From Herbidospora yilanensis (GTDB lineage Bacteria; Actinomycetota; Actinomycetes; Streptosporangiales; Streptosporangiaceae): DNA of 64,000 bases. A program made the position numbers and the translations under genes. Shown in pieces: positions 10,147-17,597 of this stretch. Every line of letters begins with the position of its first letter. Position 1 is the stretch's first letter. The notes beneath the pieces were generated by a model. The model ran no database searches. It worked only from the letters and a program-made list of their open reading frames with translations, and was not told the DNA's origin. The stretch lies in NCBI RefSeq assembly GCF_001570565.1, contig NZ_BBXE01000015.1:172381-236380 (forward strand), in the 5' to 3' direction.

Positions 10147-10180
10147 AGCGCGGATGGCGCGAAGGGGTGCTGGAGTTTGG

Positions 10181-10186
10181 TAGCCT
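10181..10186 (+). promoter_or_regulatory. Candidate -10 element of tRNA-Ala
   Basis: TAGCCT (TANNNT) lies 13 bases before the mature tRNA 5' end, leaving a short leader for RNase P to remove. It is the same hexamer as the one before galU. Confidence 0.4.
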
Positions 10187-10199
10187 AGATCTCGTTCAC

Positions 10200-10276
10200 G
10201 GGGCTATAGCGCAGTCCGGTAGCGCACTTCGTTCGCATCGAAGGGGTCTGGGGTTCAAATCCCCATAGCTCCACCA
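10200..10276 (+). tRNA. tRNA-Ala (anticodon CGC)
   Basis: Folds as a complete cloverleaf. The acceptor arm GGGGCTA pairs with TAGCTCC and includes the G3:U70 wobble that identifies alanine tRNAs. The anticodon stem CTTCG/CGAAG encloses loop TTCGCAT, giving anticodon CGC for codon GCG. The T arm is GGGG-TTCAAAT-CCCC and the 3' CCA is encoded. An integrase remnant just downstream suggests its 3' end served as an attachment site. Confidence 0.97.
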
Positions 10277-10291
10277 CGTGATAGCAGGTCA

Positions 10292-10326
10292 GAAGGGGTT
10301 TCGGAGATAATCCGAGGCCCCTTTTT
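10292..10326 (+). terminator. Rho-independent terminator after tRNA-Ala
   Basis: A 13-bp stem (AAGGGGTTTCGGA with TCCGAGGCCCCTT, including two G-U pairs) closes a GATAA loop and is followed by a run of T. Confidence 0.92.
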
Positions 10327-10365
10327 CGATCTTTGAGGCCGTGGGGAGCCAAACGGGGAGCCACC

Positions 10366-10620
10366 TCACGCAGACTTACGCTTGCTCTTCTTGGCTGTGC
10401 CGAACACCTTGTTCATGGTGCCCGCGCCCGTGGCGATGACGGGCTTCAACTGGTGGCGGTAGACCTGTTCGGTGACGCGGGTGCCAGCGTGGCCTACGAG
10501 ATCGGCGATCGTCTCTAAGGGCACGTCGTTGTCACTCATGATCGAGACAAACGAGTGACGGAGTTCGCGGGGGACCCAGTCACCTTCAAGGTTCGCCCGC
10601 TTGATGATGGCGCGGAATGG
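10366..10620 (-). pseudogene. Tyrosine recombinase (integrase), C-terminal remnant cut by an IS element
   Basis: About 84 residues of the catalytic domain of an actinophage/ICE-type tyrosine integrase remain. Visible are the PRELRHSF box (catalytic Arg and His), LVGHAGTR (second His) and the nucleophile Tyr in EQVYRHQL, plus a basic tail. Everything upstream is missing: the frame enters the left end of the IS element at 10621 and the first 11 codons of the open frame are IS sequence. The matching 5' part is not on the other side of the IS. The gene points toward tRNA-Ala(CGC), the usual arrangement for an element integrated in a tRNA 3' end. Confidence 0.88.
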
Positions 10621-10680
10621 GCTTGATCCGGTTTGACGGACATCTGAGATCACGGGTTCGTCCCCGGAAGGATGTCCATT

Positions 10681-10986
10681 ATGGAGAGCATGGGGAAGAA
10701 AAAGCGTCCTCGCCGCTCGTGTACGCCGGAGTTCAAAGCCGAGATCGTCGAGCTGTGCCGGCGCGGTGACCGTTCGGTCGGCCAGGTGGCCAAAGACTTC
10801 GAGTTGACCGAGACCGCGGTGCGGGCCTGGGTCCGCCAGTCCGAGGTCGACACCGGAGCGCGGGAAGGGCTGACCAGCGCCGAGCGGGAGGAACTGGCCG
10901 CCCTGCGGCGGGAGAACCGCCGGCTGCGCGAGGACGTCGACGTCCTCAAGCGGGCCACGGCTTTCTTCGTGCGGGAGACCCGGTGA
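10681..10986 (+). CDS. IS3-family transposase OrfA
   Basis: About 101-residue helix-turn-helix protein that binds the IS ends. RRSCTPEFKAEIVELCRRG leads into the HTH (SVGQVAKDFELTETAVRAW), followed by a leucine-zipper-like segment (LAALRRENRRLREDVDVLK) used for OrfA/OrfAB oligomerisation. I prefer ATG at 10681, 9 bases after GGAAGG; the ATG at 10672 touches that site. It overlaps orfB by 4 bases. No A6G-type slippery run is visible, so coupling may be by termination-reinitiation at GTGA instead of frameshifting. Confidence 0.92.
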   Translation: MESMGKKKRPRRSCTPEFKAEIVELCRRGDRSVGQVAKDFELTETAVRAWVRQSEVDTGAREGLTSAEREELAALRRENRRLREDVDVLKRATAFFVRETR

Positions 10987-11855
10987 ACGTGGACCCGTTC
11001 ATCGAGGCGGAGAAGCAGGGCGGCCACAGCGTCAAACGGGCGTGTGAGCTGCTGGAGGTCTCCCGCACCGCCTTCTACGCACGCCGCGAGGCCGTTCCCG
11101 GCCCTCGCGCCGTCCGCGATGAGGAACTGAGCGAGCGGATCGGCGGCGTGCACCGCGAGTCGCGCGGAACCTACGGCGCGCCCCGGATCCATGCCGCTCT
11201 GCGGCAGGAGGATGAGCGGTGCGGGCGCCGGCGGGTGGCCCGGCTGATGCGCACGCTGGGGTTACAGGGCAGGCACCGGCGACGTCGGCAGATCACCACG
11301 ATCCCCGGCCCGGCCGCCGCGGAGCGGCCCGATCTGATCGGCCGAAACTTCGAGCCCGACGCCGGTGAGCTGGACGCGCGCTGGTGCGGCGACATCACCT
11401 ATGTCAGAACCGATGAGGGCTGGTTGTATCTGGCGACGGTCATCGACATCGCCTCCCGCCGGGTGGTGGGCTGGGCCACGGCCGACCATTTGCGCACCGA
11501 ACTGGTCAGTGATGCTCTGCGGCAGGCGTGGCGCAACCGCCGCCCGAGGGGCCCGGTGATCTTTCACTCCGATCGCGGCTGTCAATACGGCAGCGCCGCC
11601 TACGCCCGCCTGGCCGAGCGGCTCGGGGTTCGGCTGTCGGTCGGCCGCACAGGCCAATGCTGGGACAACGCCTTGGCCGAGTCGTTCTTCGCCACGATCA
11701 AGGGTGAACTCCTGGACGAACGCCGCTGGCCCACCCGGGCCGCCGCTCACAGCGCGATCTTCGAGTTCATCGAGAGCTGGTACAACCTGCGCCGTCTGCA
11801 CAGCAGTCTCGGCTACGTTAGCCCCGCCGCTTACGAGGAAACTCTCGCGGCCTGA
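10983..11855 (+). CDS. IS3-family transposase OrfB (DDE catalytic subunit)
   Basis: 290-residue integrase-core transposase. An N-terminal HTH_21 region (RGTYGAPRIHAAL) precedes the rve catalytic domain. The three acidic residues are visible in WCGDITY, IFHSDRGCQYG and DNALAESFFATIKGE. The end motif YNLRRLHSSLGYVSPAAYEE is typical. The frame is complete and undisturbed. The GTG start overlaps orfA by 4 bases in the -1 frame. Confidence 0.95.
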   Translation: MNVDPFIEAEKQGGHSVKRACELLEVSRTAFYARREAVPGPRAVRDEELSERIGGVHRESRGTYGAPRIHAALRQEDERCGRRRVARLMRTLGLQGRHRRRRQITTIPGPAAAERPDLIGRNFEPDAGELDARWCGDITYVRTDEGWLYLATVIDIASRRVVGWATADHLRTELVSDALRQAWRNRRPRGPVIFHSDRGCQYGSAAYARLAERLGVRLSVGRTGQCWDNALAESFFATIKGELLDERRWPTRAAAHSAIFEFIESWYNLRRLHSSLGYVSPAAYEETLAA

Positions 11856-11896
11856 CCACCACAACGACGGTGTCCGTCAAAGCGGAACAAGCTCAG

Positions 11897-12262
11897 TCAG
11901 GAAGACGTCAGGCAGAAGGGGTGGCCAGCCGGATCCAGGAGTACCCGCCAGCGTCCGTCGCCGGGCTGATGGGCCGGTTTGGCCGCGCCGAGTTCCAGCG
12001 CCAGCTCTTCCATCGCATCGAGGTCGTCAGCGCGGAAATCCAAGTGGAACTGTTGTGGCACGTCCTGACCCGGCCACTGCGGAGCCCGGTATCCGTCGAC
12101 CCTCTGGAATCCCAGATCACAGCCGGAGTCGTCCGTCAGAGCGGCGAACTCGTCCGTACTGAATAGCTCGCGCATCCCGGTCAGTGCACCGTAGAAGCCC
12201 GCCAGCACCTGCGGGTCGGCACAGTCCAGAGTCACCCCTCGCAGTACAGCGCCTGGCACCAT
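11897..12262 (-). CDS. VOC (glyoxalase/bleomycin-resistance) family protein
   Basis: 121-residue protein of the vicinal oxygen chelate fold with paired beta-alpha-beta-beta-beta modules: VTLDCADPQVLAGFYGALTGM at the N-terminus (written here only as the start of module one) and LLDPAGHPFCL at the end. Its substrate cannot be told from sequence. Start ATG at 12262 with AAGGAG upstream. The stop codon lies only 4 bases from the right end of the IS element, so the gene just escaped truncation and now has IS sequence as its 3' flank. Confidence 0.85.
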   Translation of the reverse strand: MVPGAVLRGVTLDCADPQVLAGFYGALTGMRELFSTDEFAALTDDSGCDLGFQRVDGYRAPQWPGQDVPQQFHLDFRADDLDAMEELALELGAAKPAHQPGDGRWRVLLDPAGHPFCLTSS

Positions 12263-12384
12263 TCGCTCCTTCGTGTCCGCGCGTCTGTCTCCGTGAGCCG
12301 CCGCTGCACGCGATCACCGGCCACAGCCACACCGTACCCGCCACCTCCACCGCTGAAGTAGCGGTTTACCCCTGCCTCAGAGCG

Positions 12385-12531
12385 CCCCAGAGACTCGGCG
12401 AACGCTCTGACCAGCGAACTCTTCCCGATGCCTGGGGCGCCCCAGAGGAAGACGGGACGCACCAGGGCGACGTTGAGCAACACCTCGGGAAGCGCGGCCG
12501 GCGTGACGGTGACGGTGGCCTGCATGCCCAC
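12385..12531 (-). pseudogene. MoxR/CobS-like AAA ATPase, N-terminal fragment
   Basis: The first 49 codons encode the start of an actinomycete MoxR-type AAA ATPase, including the Walker A loop GAPGIGKSSLV and the following helix RAFAESLG. The frame then runs into unrelated sequence until it overlaps the VOC gene. There is no Walker B, sensor or arginine-finger region, so this is a truncated remnant. It adds to the evidence that 10.3-12.5 kb has suffered deletions. Confidence 0.75.
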
Positions 12532-12648
12532 CAGCTTCTCGGATCACCTGATCTCCGGCCATCGGTTTACGAGCGCGCCCTTCGGGCCCGGCCCCGACGA
12601 CTTCGGGGCCGTTCCCTCAGGGCCGTGCCGCCCCTGCGACTGCCCCTG

Positions 12649-13062
12649 TCAGCCGCAGTTGGTGCCGCGTTTGCCGCCCTCGGTGCCCGTGATGCGGCCC
12701 ATCCAGTCGACGCAGCGGCCCGCCGCCGAGATGTAGATCGGGCCCGCGTAGGAGGTGTAGTTGCCTCCGTCGTACTGCGGCCAGTGGGTGCCGACCGGGT
12801 TGAGGCCCAGGCCCGCCTCGATCAGGACGCGGGAGCCGACGCTGTTGCGTTTGGCGACGACGCAGTTCTTGCCCGTCGAGGAGCTGTAGGTCAGGAAGAC
12901 GGTGCCTTTGGTGCCGATCGGGGCCGAGTTGACGACGCCGTAGCCCGCGCCGCACTCGCCGCCGTAGGAGGCGGCCAGGGCCGGCTGGGCCGAGGTGAGG
13001 GTCGCGGCGAGCACGGCGGTGGCGCACGCGGCGGTGACGGTGGCCTTCTTGACGAGTTTCAT
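12649..13062 (-). CDS. Secreted SapA-like (spore-associated protein A) family protein, copy 2
   Basis: 137 residues with a signal peptide (about 1-31, cut after ALA). The mature domain of about 105 residues has the pattern CGAGYGVVN, GTVFLTYSSSTGKNCVV, YAGPIYI, CVDWMG and a terminal NCG, matching proteins annotated as spore-associated protein A in streptomycetes. Four conserved Cys suggest two disulfides. Role in the spore coat or surface is taken from the family name and not shown here. It lies 46 bases downstream of its paralogue on the same strand. Confidence 0.8.
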   Translation of the reverse strand: MKLVKKATVTAACATAVLAATLTSAQPALAASYGGECGAGYGVVNSAPIGTKGTVFLTYSSSTGKNCVVAKRNSVGSRVLIEAGLGLNPVGTHWPQYDGGNYTSYAGPIYISAAGRCVDWMGRITGTEGGKRGTNCG

Positions 13063-13108
13063 TGGTCCCCTTCCAATGCCTTCGAGAACGGATGCTTCGA
13101 TGCCGGCG

Positions 13109-13519
13109 TCAGCCGCAGTTGGTGCCGTCGCGGCCCACGCTGTGGGTGCCGATCGTGCCGCCCCAGTCGACGCAGGAGCCCGGGGCCGAGAGGTAGACAG
13201 GGCCGGCGTAGGTGGTGAAGTTGCCGCTGTCTTTGAGCCAGGTGGTCGTGCCGGAGCGGCGGATGTAGGCCTCCATGAACGTGGCGGCGCCCGGGGTCTC
13301 GCGCAGGGTCACGACGCAGTTCTTCTTGGTGGAGGCGTTGTAGGTCAGGTAGACCGTGCCTCGGCCGTCGGGGAAGACGCGCACGTTGACGACGTTGTAG
13401 CCGGAGCCGCACTGGTTGCCGTAGAGCACGGCGGCCGCCGGCGAGGCGGAGACCATGACCGTGGCGGCGGCCGCCGCGGCGGTGATTCCCAGCGCGGCGA
13501 CCTTCCTCAGGATGCGCAC
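13109..13519 (-). CDS. Secreted SapA-like (spore-associated protein A) family protein, copy 1
   Basis: 136 residues, signal peptide about 1-30 (cut after PAAA). The mature domain repeats the motifs of the neighbour: CGSGYNVVN, GTVYLTYNASTKKNCVV, YAGPVYLSAPGSCVDWGG and terminal NCG. The two copies are clearly homologous but diverged through the whole mature domain, so the duplication is old. It is the upstream gene of the pair. A short palindromic stretch (TGTCCGTTGGACATTGGACA, 13607-13626) lies upstream and may be regulatory. Confidence 0.8.
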   Translation of the reverse strand: MRILRKVAALGITAAAAAATVMVSASPAAAVLYGNQCGSGYNVVNVRVFPDGRGTVYLTYNASTKKNCVVTLRETPGAATFMEAYIRRSGTTTWLKDSGNFTTYAGPVYLSAPGSCVDWGGTIGTHSVGRDGTNCG

Positions 13520-13640
13520 GACAGAGATCCCTTTCCGTTGAGAGGTCGGTGCGCTTCACGCTGGCACGGGCTTCCGCCCAACCGGTAGCGATCTCCGTCC
13601 AGCATTTGTCCGTTGGACATTGGACAAATGAATTCGCAGG

Positions 13641-14681
13641 TCAGCTCACTCGGACGTCAAGGAAGATCGGGCGTTTGTCGGGGAACAGGAGGCGGCCCTC
13701 GGCGTCCACCATCTTCCAGAAGATCTTGCAGGCGCCCGGCTTCTCCGGCGCCTCCACCGTGACCCGGATGTCGACGGAGCGTCCCGGCGGGGTGTGCGGG
13801 ATCTCGACCCTTCTGGGGGCGGCGCAGACGGTGTCGTTGACGCGCATGAGGAAGCGCCCGGCCCACTCGACCCCGCCGGTGTTCTTGATCCGCCAGACCT
13901 TCTCGAACGACTCGCCCTTCCCGACCAGGGTGCCGTCGGGAATCGTGACGTCTGCCTCGAACACGGACTCGTCGAGGGCGATGGGGGTCACCACCCGCGG
14001 CTTCGGCGACCCGCCGTTGAACAGGACCGCCCCGGCGACGGCGACCGCGACCGCGACGAGGGCGGCGGCGAGAACCTTCGGCCGGAACCGTCGCGGGCCT
14101 GGCGACCCCGGCTCGCGCAGGTCCCCCTCCGGCGAGGACGTGGCGTGGCCGTCGCGGGCGGTCGTGCCTGCGGAGAGCGGCGTGGAAAGAGCGGAGACAC
14201 CCGAGGCGGCGTCGTCGGGATGGCGCCACGAGGGCGGGGTGGCAGCGGATGTGCCGGACTGGGCCGAAGCCGGGCCCGAGCCGGTAGAGGTGCGTGGATA
14301 CGGCGGGGCGATGGTGTCGTCCGGACGGTCTTGGCCGCCCTCCGGAAGGAGGAGGGCCAGGTCGGCGAGGGCCTTCGCCCTGGTCCAGTGGGTTCGCCAC
14401 TCGCGTTCGGCTGCCGCCGGATCGTGCCCCAGCCGCGCCACCGCGAGAACGCGGACGAACTCCCAGGTCACGCCCCAGCTCGGCAAGGTCCGCCCCTGGG
14501 CCGCCGCGGCGAGGGACGACTTCGAGGCGGCGGCGCCCTGGGCGCACATCTCGGCGAACGACGGGTCACCTGCGGCGATCTTGAGCTGCCACAGCCGGTC
14601 GGCGAAGGCCTCGACCGGGCCCGAGTCGGGGTCGGGGCGGTTGGGTCTGCGTCCGCGCCTGTCTCCGCCTGCGTGTCTCAA
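13641..14681 (-). CDS. Membrane protein with N-terminal XRE-like domain and extracellular NBR1/FW Ig-like domain
   Basis: 346 residues from a TTG start preceded by AGGGGG; the frame is open upstream but that part looks non-coding. About 23-98 is the helical XRE-like module common in actinomycetes (EAFADRLWQLKIAAGDPSF, SLAAAAQGRTLPSW, EWRTHW). A Pro/Ser/Thr-rich linker leads to one membrane helix (about 202-221), then an NBR1 central (FW) Ig-like domain at the C-terminus (FEKVWRIKNTG, VEWAG, PHTPPGRSVDI, CKIFWKMVDAEG). The layout suggests an inside-to-outside anchored protein. The FW domain binds protein partners in eukaryotic autophagy; its bacterial role is unknown. Confidence 0.7.
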   Translation of the reverse strand: MRHAGGDRRGRRPNRPDPDSGPVEAFADRLWQLKIAAGDPSFAEMCAQGAAASKSSLAAAAQGRTLPSWGVTWEFVRVLAVARLGHDPAAAEREWRTHWTRAKALADLALLLPEGGQDRPDDTIAPPYPRTSTGSGPASAQSGTSAATPPSWRHPDDAASGVSALSTPLSAGTTARDGHATSSPEGDLREPGSPGPRRFRPKVLAAALVAVAVAVAGAVLFNGGSPKPRVVTPIALDESVFEADVTIPDGTLVGKGESFEKVWRIKNTGGVEWAGRFLMRVNDTVCAAPRRVEIPHTPPGRSVDIRVTVEAPEKPGACKIFWKMVDAEGRLLFPDKRPIFLDVRVS

Positions 14682-14901
14682 CTGGCCCCCTGCCCGGTTG
14701 GATCCCGGTCGGATCAACGACTCGGCCGCCGACACTACCCAACACCGAACTTGACCGGTCGCGGTGAAGAACCGGCCTGTGGAAATCCGGAGGCCACCCG
14801 TTCCCGTCCCGGGCGGTGTCGGCTTCTTATGCTGCAATGGTGACTATCCGTGTTCAAAGAGGCCGTGTCCATCACTCCGCGCAGTCGACGTGGGGGCCTC
14901 G

Positions 14902-15972
14902 ATGAACGCCCGGTTGCGGCTGGCTGCGTCGATCGTCCCGGCCGTGGCGATGCTGGCGCTCGTCCTCGTGTGGGGGCGCGGGCTGCCCGTGATCGTCGAG
15001 GTCGTGATCGTGTTGTTGCTGGCCGCGAGTGTGCTGGCGGCCGTGCACCACGCCGAGGTGGTCGCGCACCGGGTGGGGGAGCCGTTCGGGTCGCTGATCC
15101 TGGCGGTGGCGGTCACCGTCATCGAGGTCGGGCTGATCGTCACGCTGATGCTCGCGGGTGGTCCCGGCGTGGCCACGCTGGCCCGCGACACCGTCTTCGC
15201 CGCGGTGATGATCACCTGTAACGGCATCGTCGGGCTGTCGCTGCTGGTCTCGGCGCTGAAGAGGGGGACCGCGCCGTTCAATCCCGAGGGGACCGGTGCG
15301 GCGCTGGCCACCGTCATCACGCTGGCGACGTTGTCGCTGGTGCTGCCGACGTTCACCACCAGCAACCCCGGGCCGGAGTTCTCGGGGCCGCAGCTCGTCT
15401 TCGCCGCCGTGGTGTCTTTCGGGCTGTACGTCCTGTTCGTCTTCGTGCAGAGCGTCCGGCACCGGGACTACTTCCTGCCGGAGGGCGACGACGAACTCCA
15501 CTCCTGGGTTCCGGCCAAGAAGACGGCCCTGATCAGCCTCGGCCTGCTGATCCTGGCGCTGGTCTCGGTCGTCGGGCTGGCGAAGGTCGAGTCGAAGAGC
15601 ATCGAGGACGCCGTGGCCTTCGCGGGGCTGCCGCCCTCGGTGGTCGGGGTGGTGATCGCGCTGCTGGTGCTGCTGCCGGAGACCCTCGCCGCCGCCCGCA
15701 ACGCGCGGCGCGACCGCACGCAGATCAGCTTCAACCTCGCGCTCGGGTCGGCCATGGCCAGCATCGGGCTGACCATCCCGACCATCGCGGTGGCCTCGAT
15801 CTGGCTCTCGGGGCCGCTCATGCTCGGGCTGGGCGCGGTGCACATCGTGCTGCTGATGCTCACGGCCGTCGTCGGCACGCTCACCGTCCTGCTGGGGCGG
15901 GCCACGTTGCTGCAGGCGGGGGTGCACCTCGCGTTGTGCGGCAGCTACCTGTTCCTGGCGGCGGTGCCCTGA
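14902..15972 (+). CDS. chaA: Calcium:proton antiporter (ChaA/CaCA family)
   Basis: 356-residue membrane protein of the Ca2+/cation antiporter superfamily with about 11 helices. It has two copies of the alpha repeat: AVTVIEVGLIVTLML in the first half and LLPETLAAARNARRD with NLALGSAMASIGLTIP in the second, carrying the acidic cation ligands. Predicted to export Ca2+ (or Na+/K+) in exchange for protons. I use ATG at 14902, after GTGGGGGCC; the open frame begins 46 codons earlier but with non-membrane, atypical sequence. Divergent from the Ig-like protein gene. Confidence 0.9.
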   Translation: MNARLRLAASIVPAVAMLALVLVWGRGLPVIVEVVIVLLLAASVLAAVHHAEVVAHRVGEPFGSLILAVAVTVIEVGLIVTLMLAGGPGVATLARDTVFAAVMITCNGIVGLSLLVSALKRGTAPFNPEGTGAALATVITLATLSLVLPTFTTSNPGPEFSGPQLVFAAVVSFGLYVLFVFVQSVRHRDYFLPEGDDELHSWVPAKKTALISLGLLILALVSVVGLAKVESKSIEDAVAFAGLPPSVVGVVIALLVLLPETLAAARNARRDRTQISFNLALGSAMASIGLTIPTIAVASIWLSGPLMLGLGAVHIVLLMLTAVVGTLTVLLGRATLLQAGVHLALCGSYLFLAAVP

Positions 15973-15976
15973 CCGG

Positions 15977-17050
15977 TCACCGCAGGGCGTCCATGTCGAT
16001 GACGGTCACCGTGTCGCCCTGCCGGTAGTAGCTCGCCCTGTCGCCGAGCACGAGGCTCGGGAGGCCGCCGTCGGGGCCGCGGTCCAGGATGATGTGCCCG
16101 GCCCGGCCGCTGGCCAGGTCGTAGAGGGCCGAGCCGGGTTCGCCGTTCGAGTCGGGCTGGATGAGGTGGACGACGTGCCAGCCCCACAACCGGGCCGACG
16201 GGCGGCCGGGGAAGGGGCGGGCGGCGGTGCCGTCGCGCCGCCATGCCTCCACCAGGTCGGCGCACCATTCGGGGCCGCAGCCGAACCAGTCCGTCCGGCC
16301 GGGCGGCACGGGCGCCGTCGACCGCGTTCCGTGGCGGAGGTCGAGCAGCCGGTCGCGTCCCCGGCCGGCCCAGGGCCACTCCATCAGGACGTATCCCGTC
16401 GAATCCGGCACCTCGCTGACCGCGCCGCCGGTCAGCGGGACCCGCCTGACGGCCGCGTCGACCGTCGACCAGACCACCAGGCCGTCCGCGATGCCGAGCC
16501 CGGTGAGCGACACGGGTGACGGCTCCAGGGTGACGAGCCGCCGGGGTTCGCCGCCGGTCAGCGGCACCGACCAGAGGGCCCCCGCGCTCCACCAGACGGC
16601 GTGGCCGTCGCCCGCGACCAGATAGGTCGTGTACGCGTTCACGGTCGCCACCACGCTGAAGGCGCGGCGGGTCAGGTCGTACAGGAGGATCGTCTCCTGT
16701 TCGCCCTTGCCGACGACCAGGTCGCCGACGACGTCGGCCGGGGTGAACGCGACCCCGCCCGGCCCTTCGGCCGGGACCTGGTGGACGGCCCTCGGCCACA
16801 CCCGTTCGATGGGGGCGGCCGGCGGGGTGGCGTACGGCCCGGCGGGCGCCGGCCGGTCGGCGAGGCCGCGTACCGCCAGCATGATCCCGCCCGCCACGAC
16901 GACGAGGCAGACCGCGACGGCGAGGGGCGCGAGCCAGCGCACCGGGAACGACCGGCGGGGCGGCGGCACGGGACGGGTGAGGCCGTCGTCGGCGACGGTG
17001 GCGGCCTTCGCGGCGAAGGCGTCTTTCAGCAGGTCCTCGATGTCGCTCAT
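15977..17050 (-). CDS. Membrane-anchored beta-propeller-like protein, probable partner of the ECF sigma factor
   Basis: 357 residues. A short cytosolic N-terminus (MSDIEDLLKDAFAAKA, then a basic Pro/Arg stretch) precedes one membrane helix (about 38-60). The large outer part has repeated WS-V-PLTGG strands (ALWSVPLTGGEPRRL, AVRRVPLTGGAVSEV), suggesting a WD40/TolB-like propeller. It overlaps the sigma gene by 4 bases, the usual place of an anti-sigma factor or sensor. The N-terminus shows no zinc anti-sigma HxxxCxxC motif, so it may use another way to hold the sigma factor, or serve only as a sensor. Confidence 0.7.
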   Translation of the reverse strand: MSDIEDLLKDAFAAKAATVADDGLTRPVPPPRRSFPVRWLAPLAVAVCLVVVAGGIMLAVRGLADRPAPAGPYATPPAAPIERVWPRAVHQVPAEGPGGVAFTPADVVGDLVVGKGEQETILLYDLTRRAFSVVATVNAYTTYLVAGDGHAVWWSAGALWSVPLTGGEPRRLVTLEPSPVSLTGLGIADGLVVWSTVDAAVRRVPLTGGAVSEVPDSTGYVLMEWPWAGRGRDRLLDLRHGTRSTAPVPPGRTDWFGCGPEWCADLVEAWRRDGTAARPFPGRPSARLWGWHVVHLIQPDSNGEPGSALYDLASGRAGHIILDRGPDGGLPSLVLGDRASYYRQGDTVTVIDMDALR

Positions 17051-17571
17051 CCCGACGCCCTCAGCTCCCGTTCGAGGCGGTTCAGCGCCCGCGTGACAGT
17101 CGAGCGGACCGTGCTCTGGCGCAGGCCGGTCACGTCCGCGATCTCGGCGTCGGACAGGTCGAGGTAGTAGCGCAGCACCAGCGTCTCCCGCTGCCGGGCG
17201 GGCAGCCGGGTCACCGCGGTCAGCACCTCCTGGCGGGTCTCCCCGAGCAGCGCCGCCGCCTCGGCCGACTCCGCCGGAAGCGGCGCCGGGGGCGGTTTGT
17301 GCAGGGCCACCCTGCGGCGCCGTAACGTCGAGCGTGCCCCGTTGAGCACGCTCGACCGGACATAGGCCAAGGTCAGCACGTCTGGCCGGCGGCCGTGGAG
17401 CCGGGCGAAGACGTCTTGCACGATGTCTTCCGCGGTCTCCCGGTCGCCCACCAGCAGCAGCGCGAGCCGGATGAGTTCGAGCCGGTTGTCGCGATAGAGG
17501 GTGACCAGGGCAGCGCCCGACCCCTGGAGCATGTCACCCGTCATGTCTGTAGAACGCCCGACCCCCCGCAT
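17047..17571 (-). CDS. SigE-family ECF RNA polymerase sigma factor
   Basis: About 174 residues. Sigma-70 region 2 covers about 22-85 (LIRLALLLVGDRETAEDIVQDVF for core binding and -10 recognition). Region 4 covers about 110-170 (LPARQRETLVLRYYLDLSDAEIADVTGLRQSTVRS), a -35-binding HTH. Belongs to the large SigE-type group of actinomycetes. ATG at 17571 is the first start; ATGs at 17544 or 17532 are possible because none has a clear Shine-Dalgarno. Its stop overlaps the membrane partner gene by 4 bases. Confidence 0.9.
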   Translation of the reverse strand: MRGVGRSTDMTGDMLQGSGAALVTLYRDNRLELIRLALLLVGDRETAEDIVQDVFARLHGRRPDVLTLAYVRSSVLNGARSTLRRRRVALHKPPPAPLPAESAEAAALLGETRQEVLTAVTRLPARQRETLVLRYYLDLSDAEIADVTGLRQSTVRSTVTRALNRLERELRASG

Positions 17572-17597
17572 CCGCTGCGCGGGGTCAGGCTCCTATT

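Larger units (their letters stand above)
10621..11892 (+). mobile_element. IS3-family insertion sequence
   Basis: 1.27-kb element with terminal inverted repeats of about 22 bp: left GCTTGATCCGGTTTGACGGA (from 10621) against the complement of the right end at 11871-11892, 20 of 22 matching. It holds two overlapping frames, orfA (HTH) and orfB (DDE integrase), the second in the -1 frame. Both appear intact, so the element may be active. The flanking bases do not form a target duplication, and the two flanks belong to unrelated genes, consistent with a deletion next to the element after insertion. Confidence 0.93.

Noticed and set aside
10983-10986. Programmed -1 frameshift site between orfA and orfB
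   Set aside because: The frames are in the right relation, but I see no A6G-like slippery heptamer; GTGA coupling is enough to explain orfB translation.
10617-11896. Target-site duplication of the IS element
   Set aside because: Bases beside the two ends do not match for 3 or 4 positions under any sensible choice of ends; a GC dinucleotide match is too short to count.
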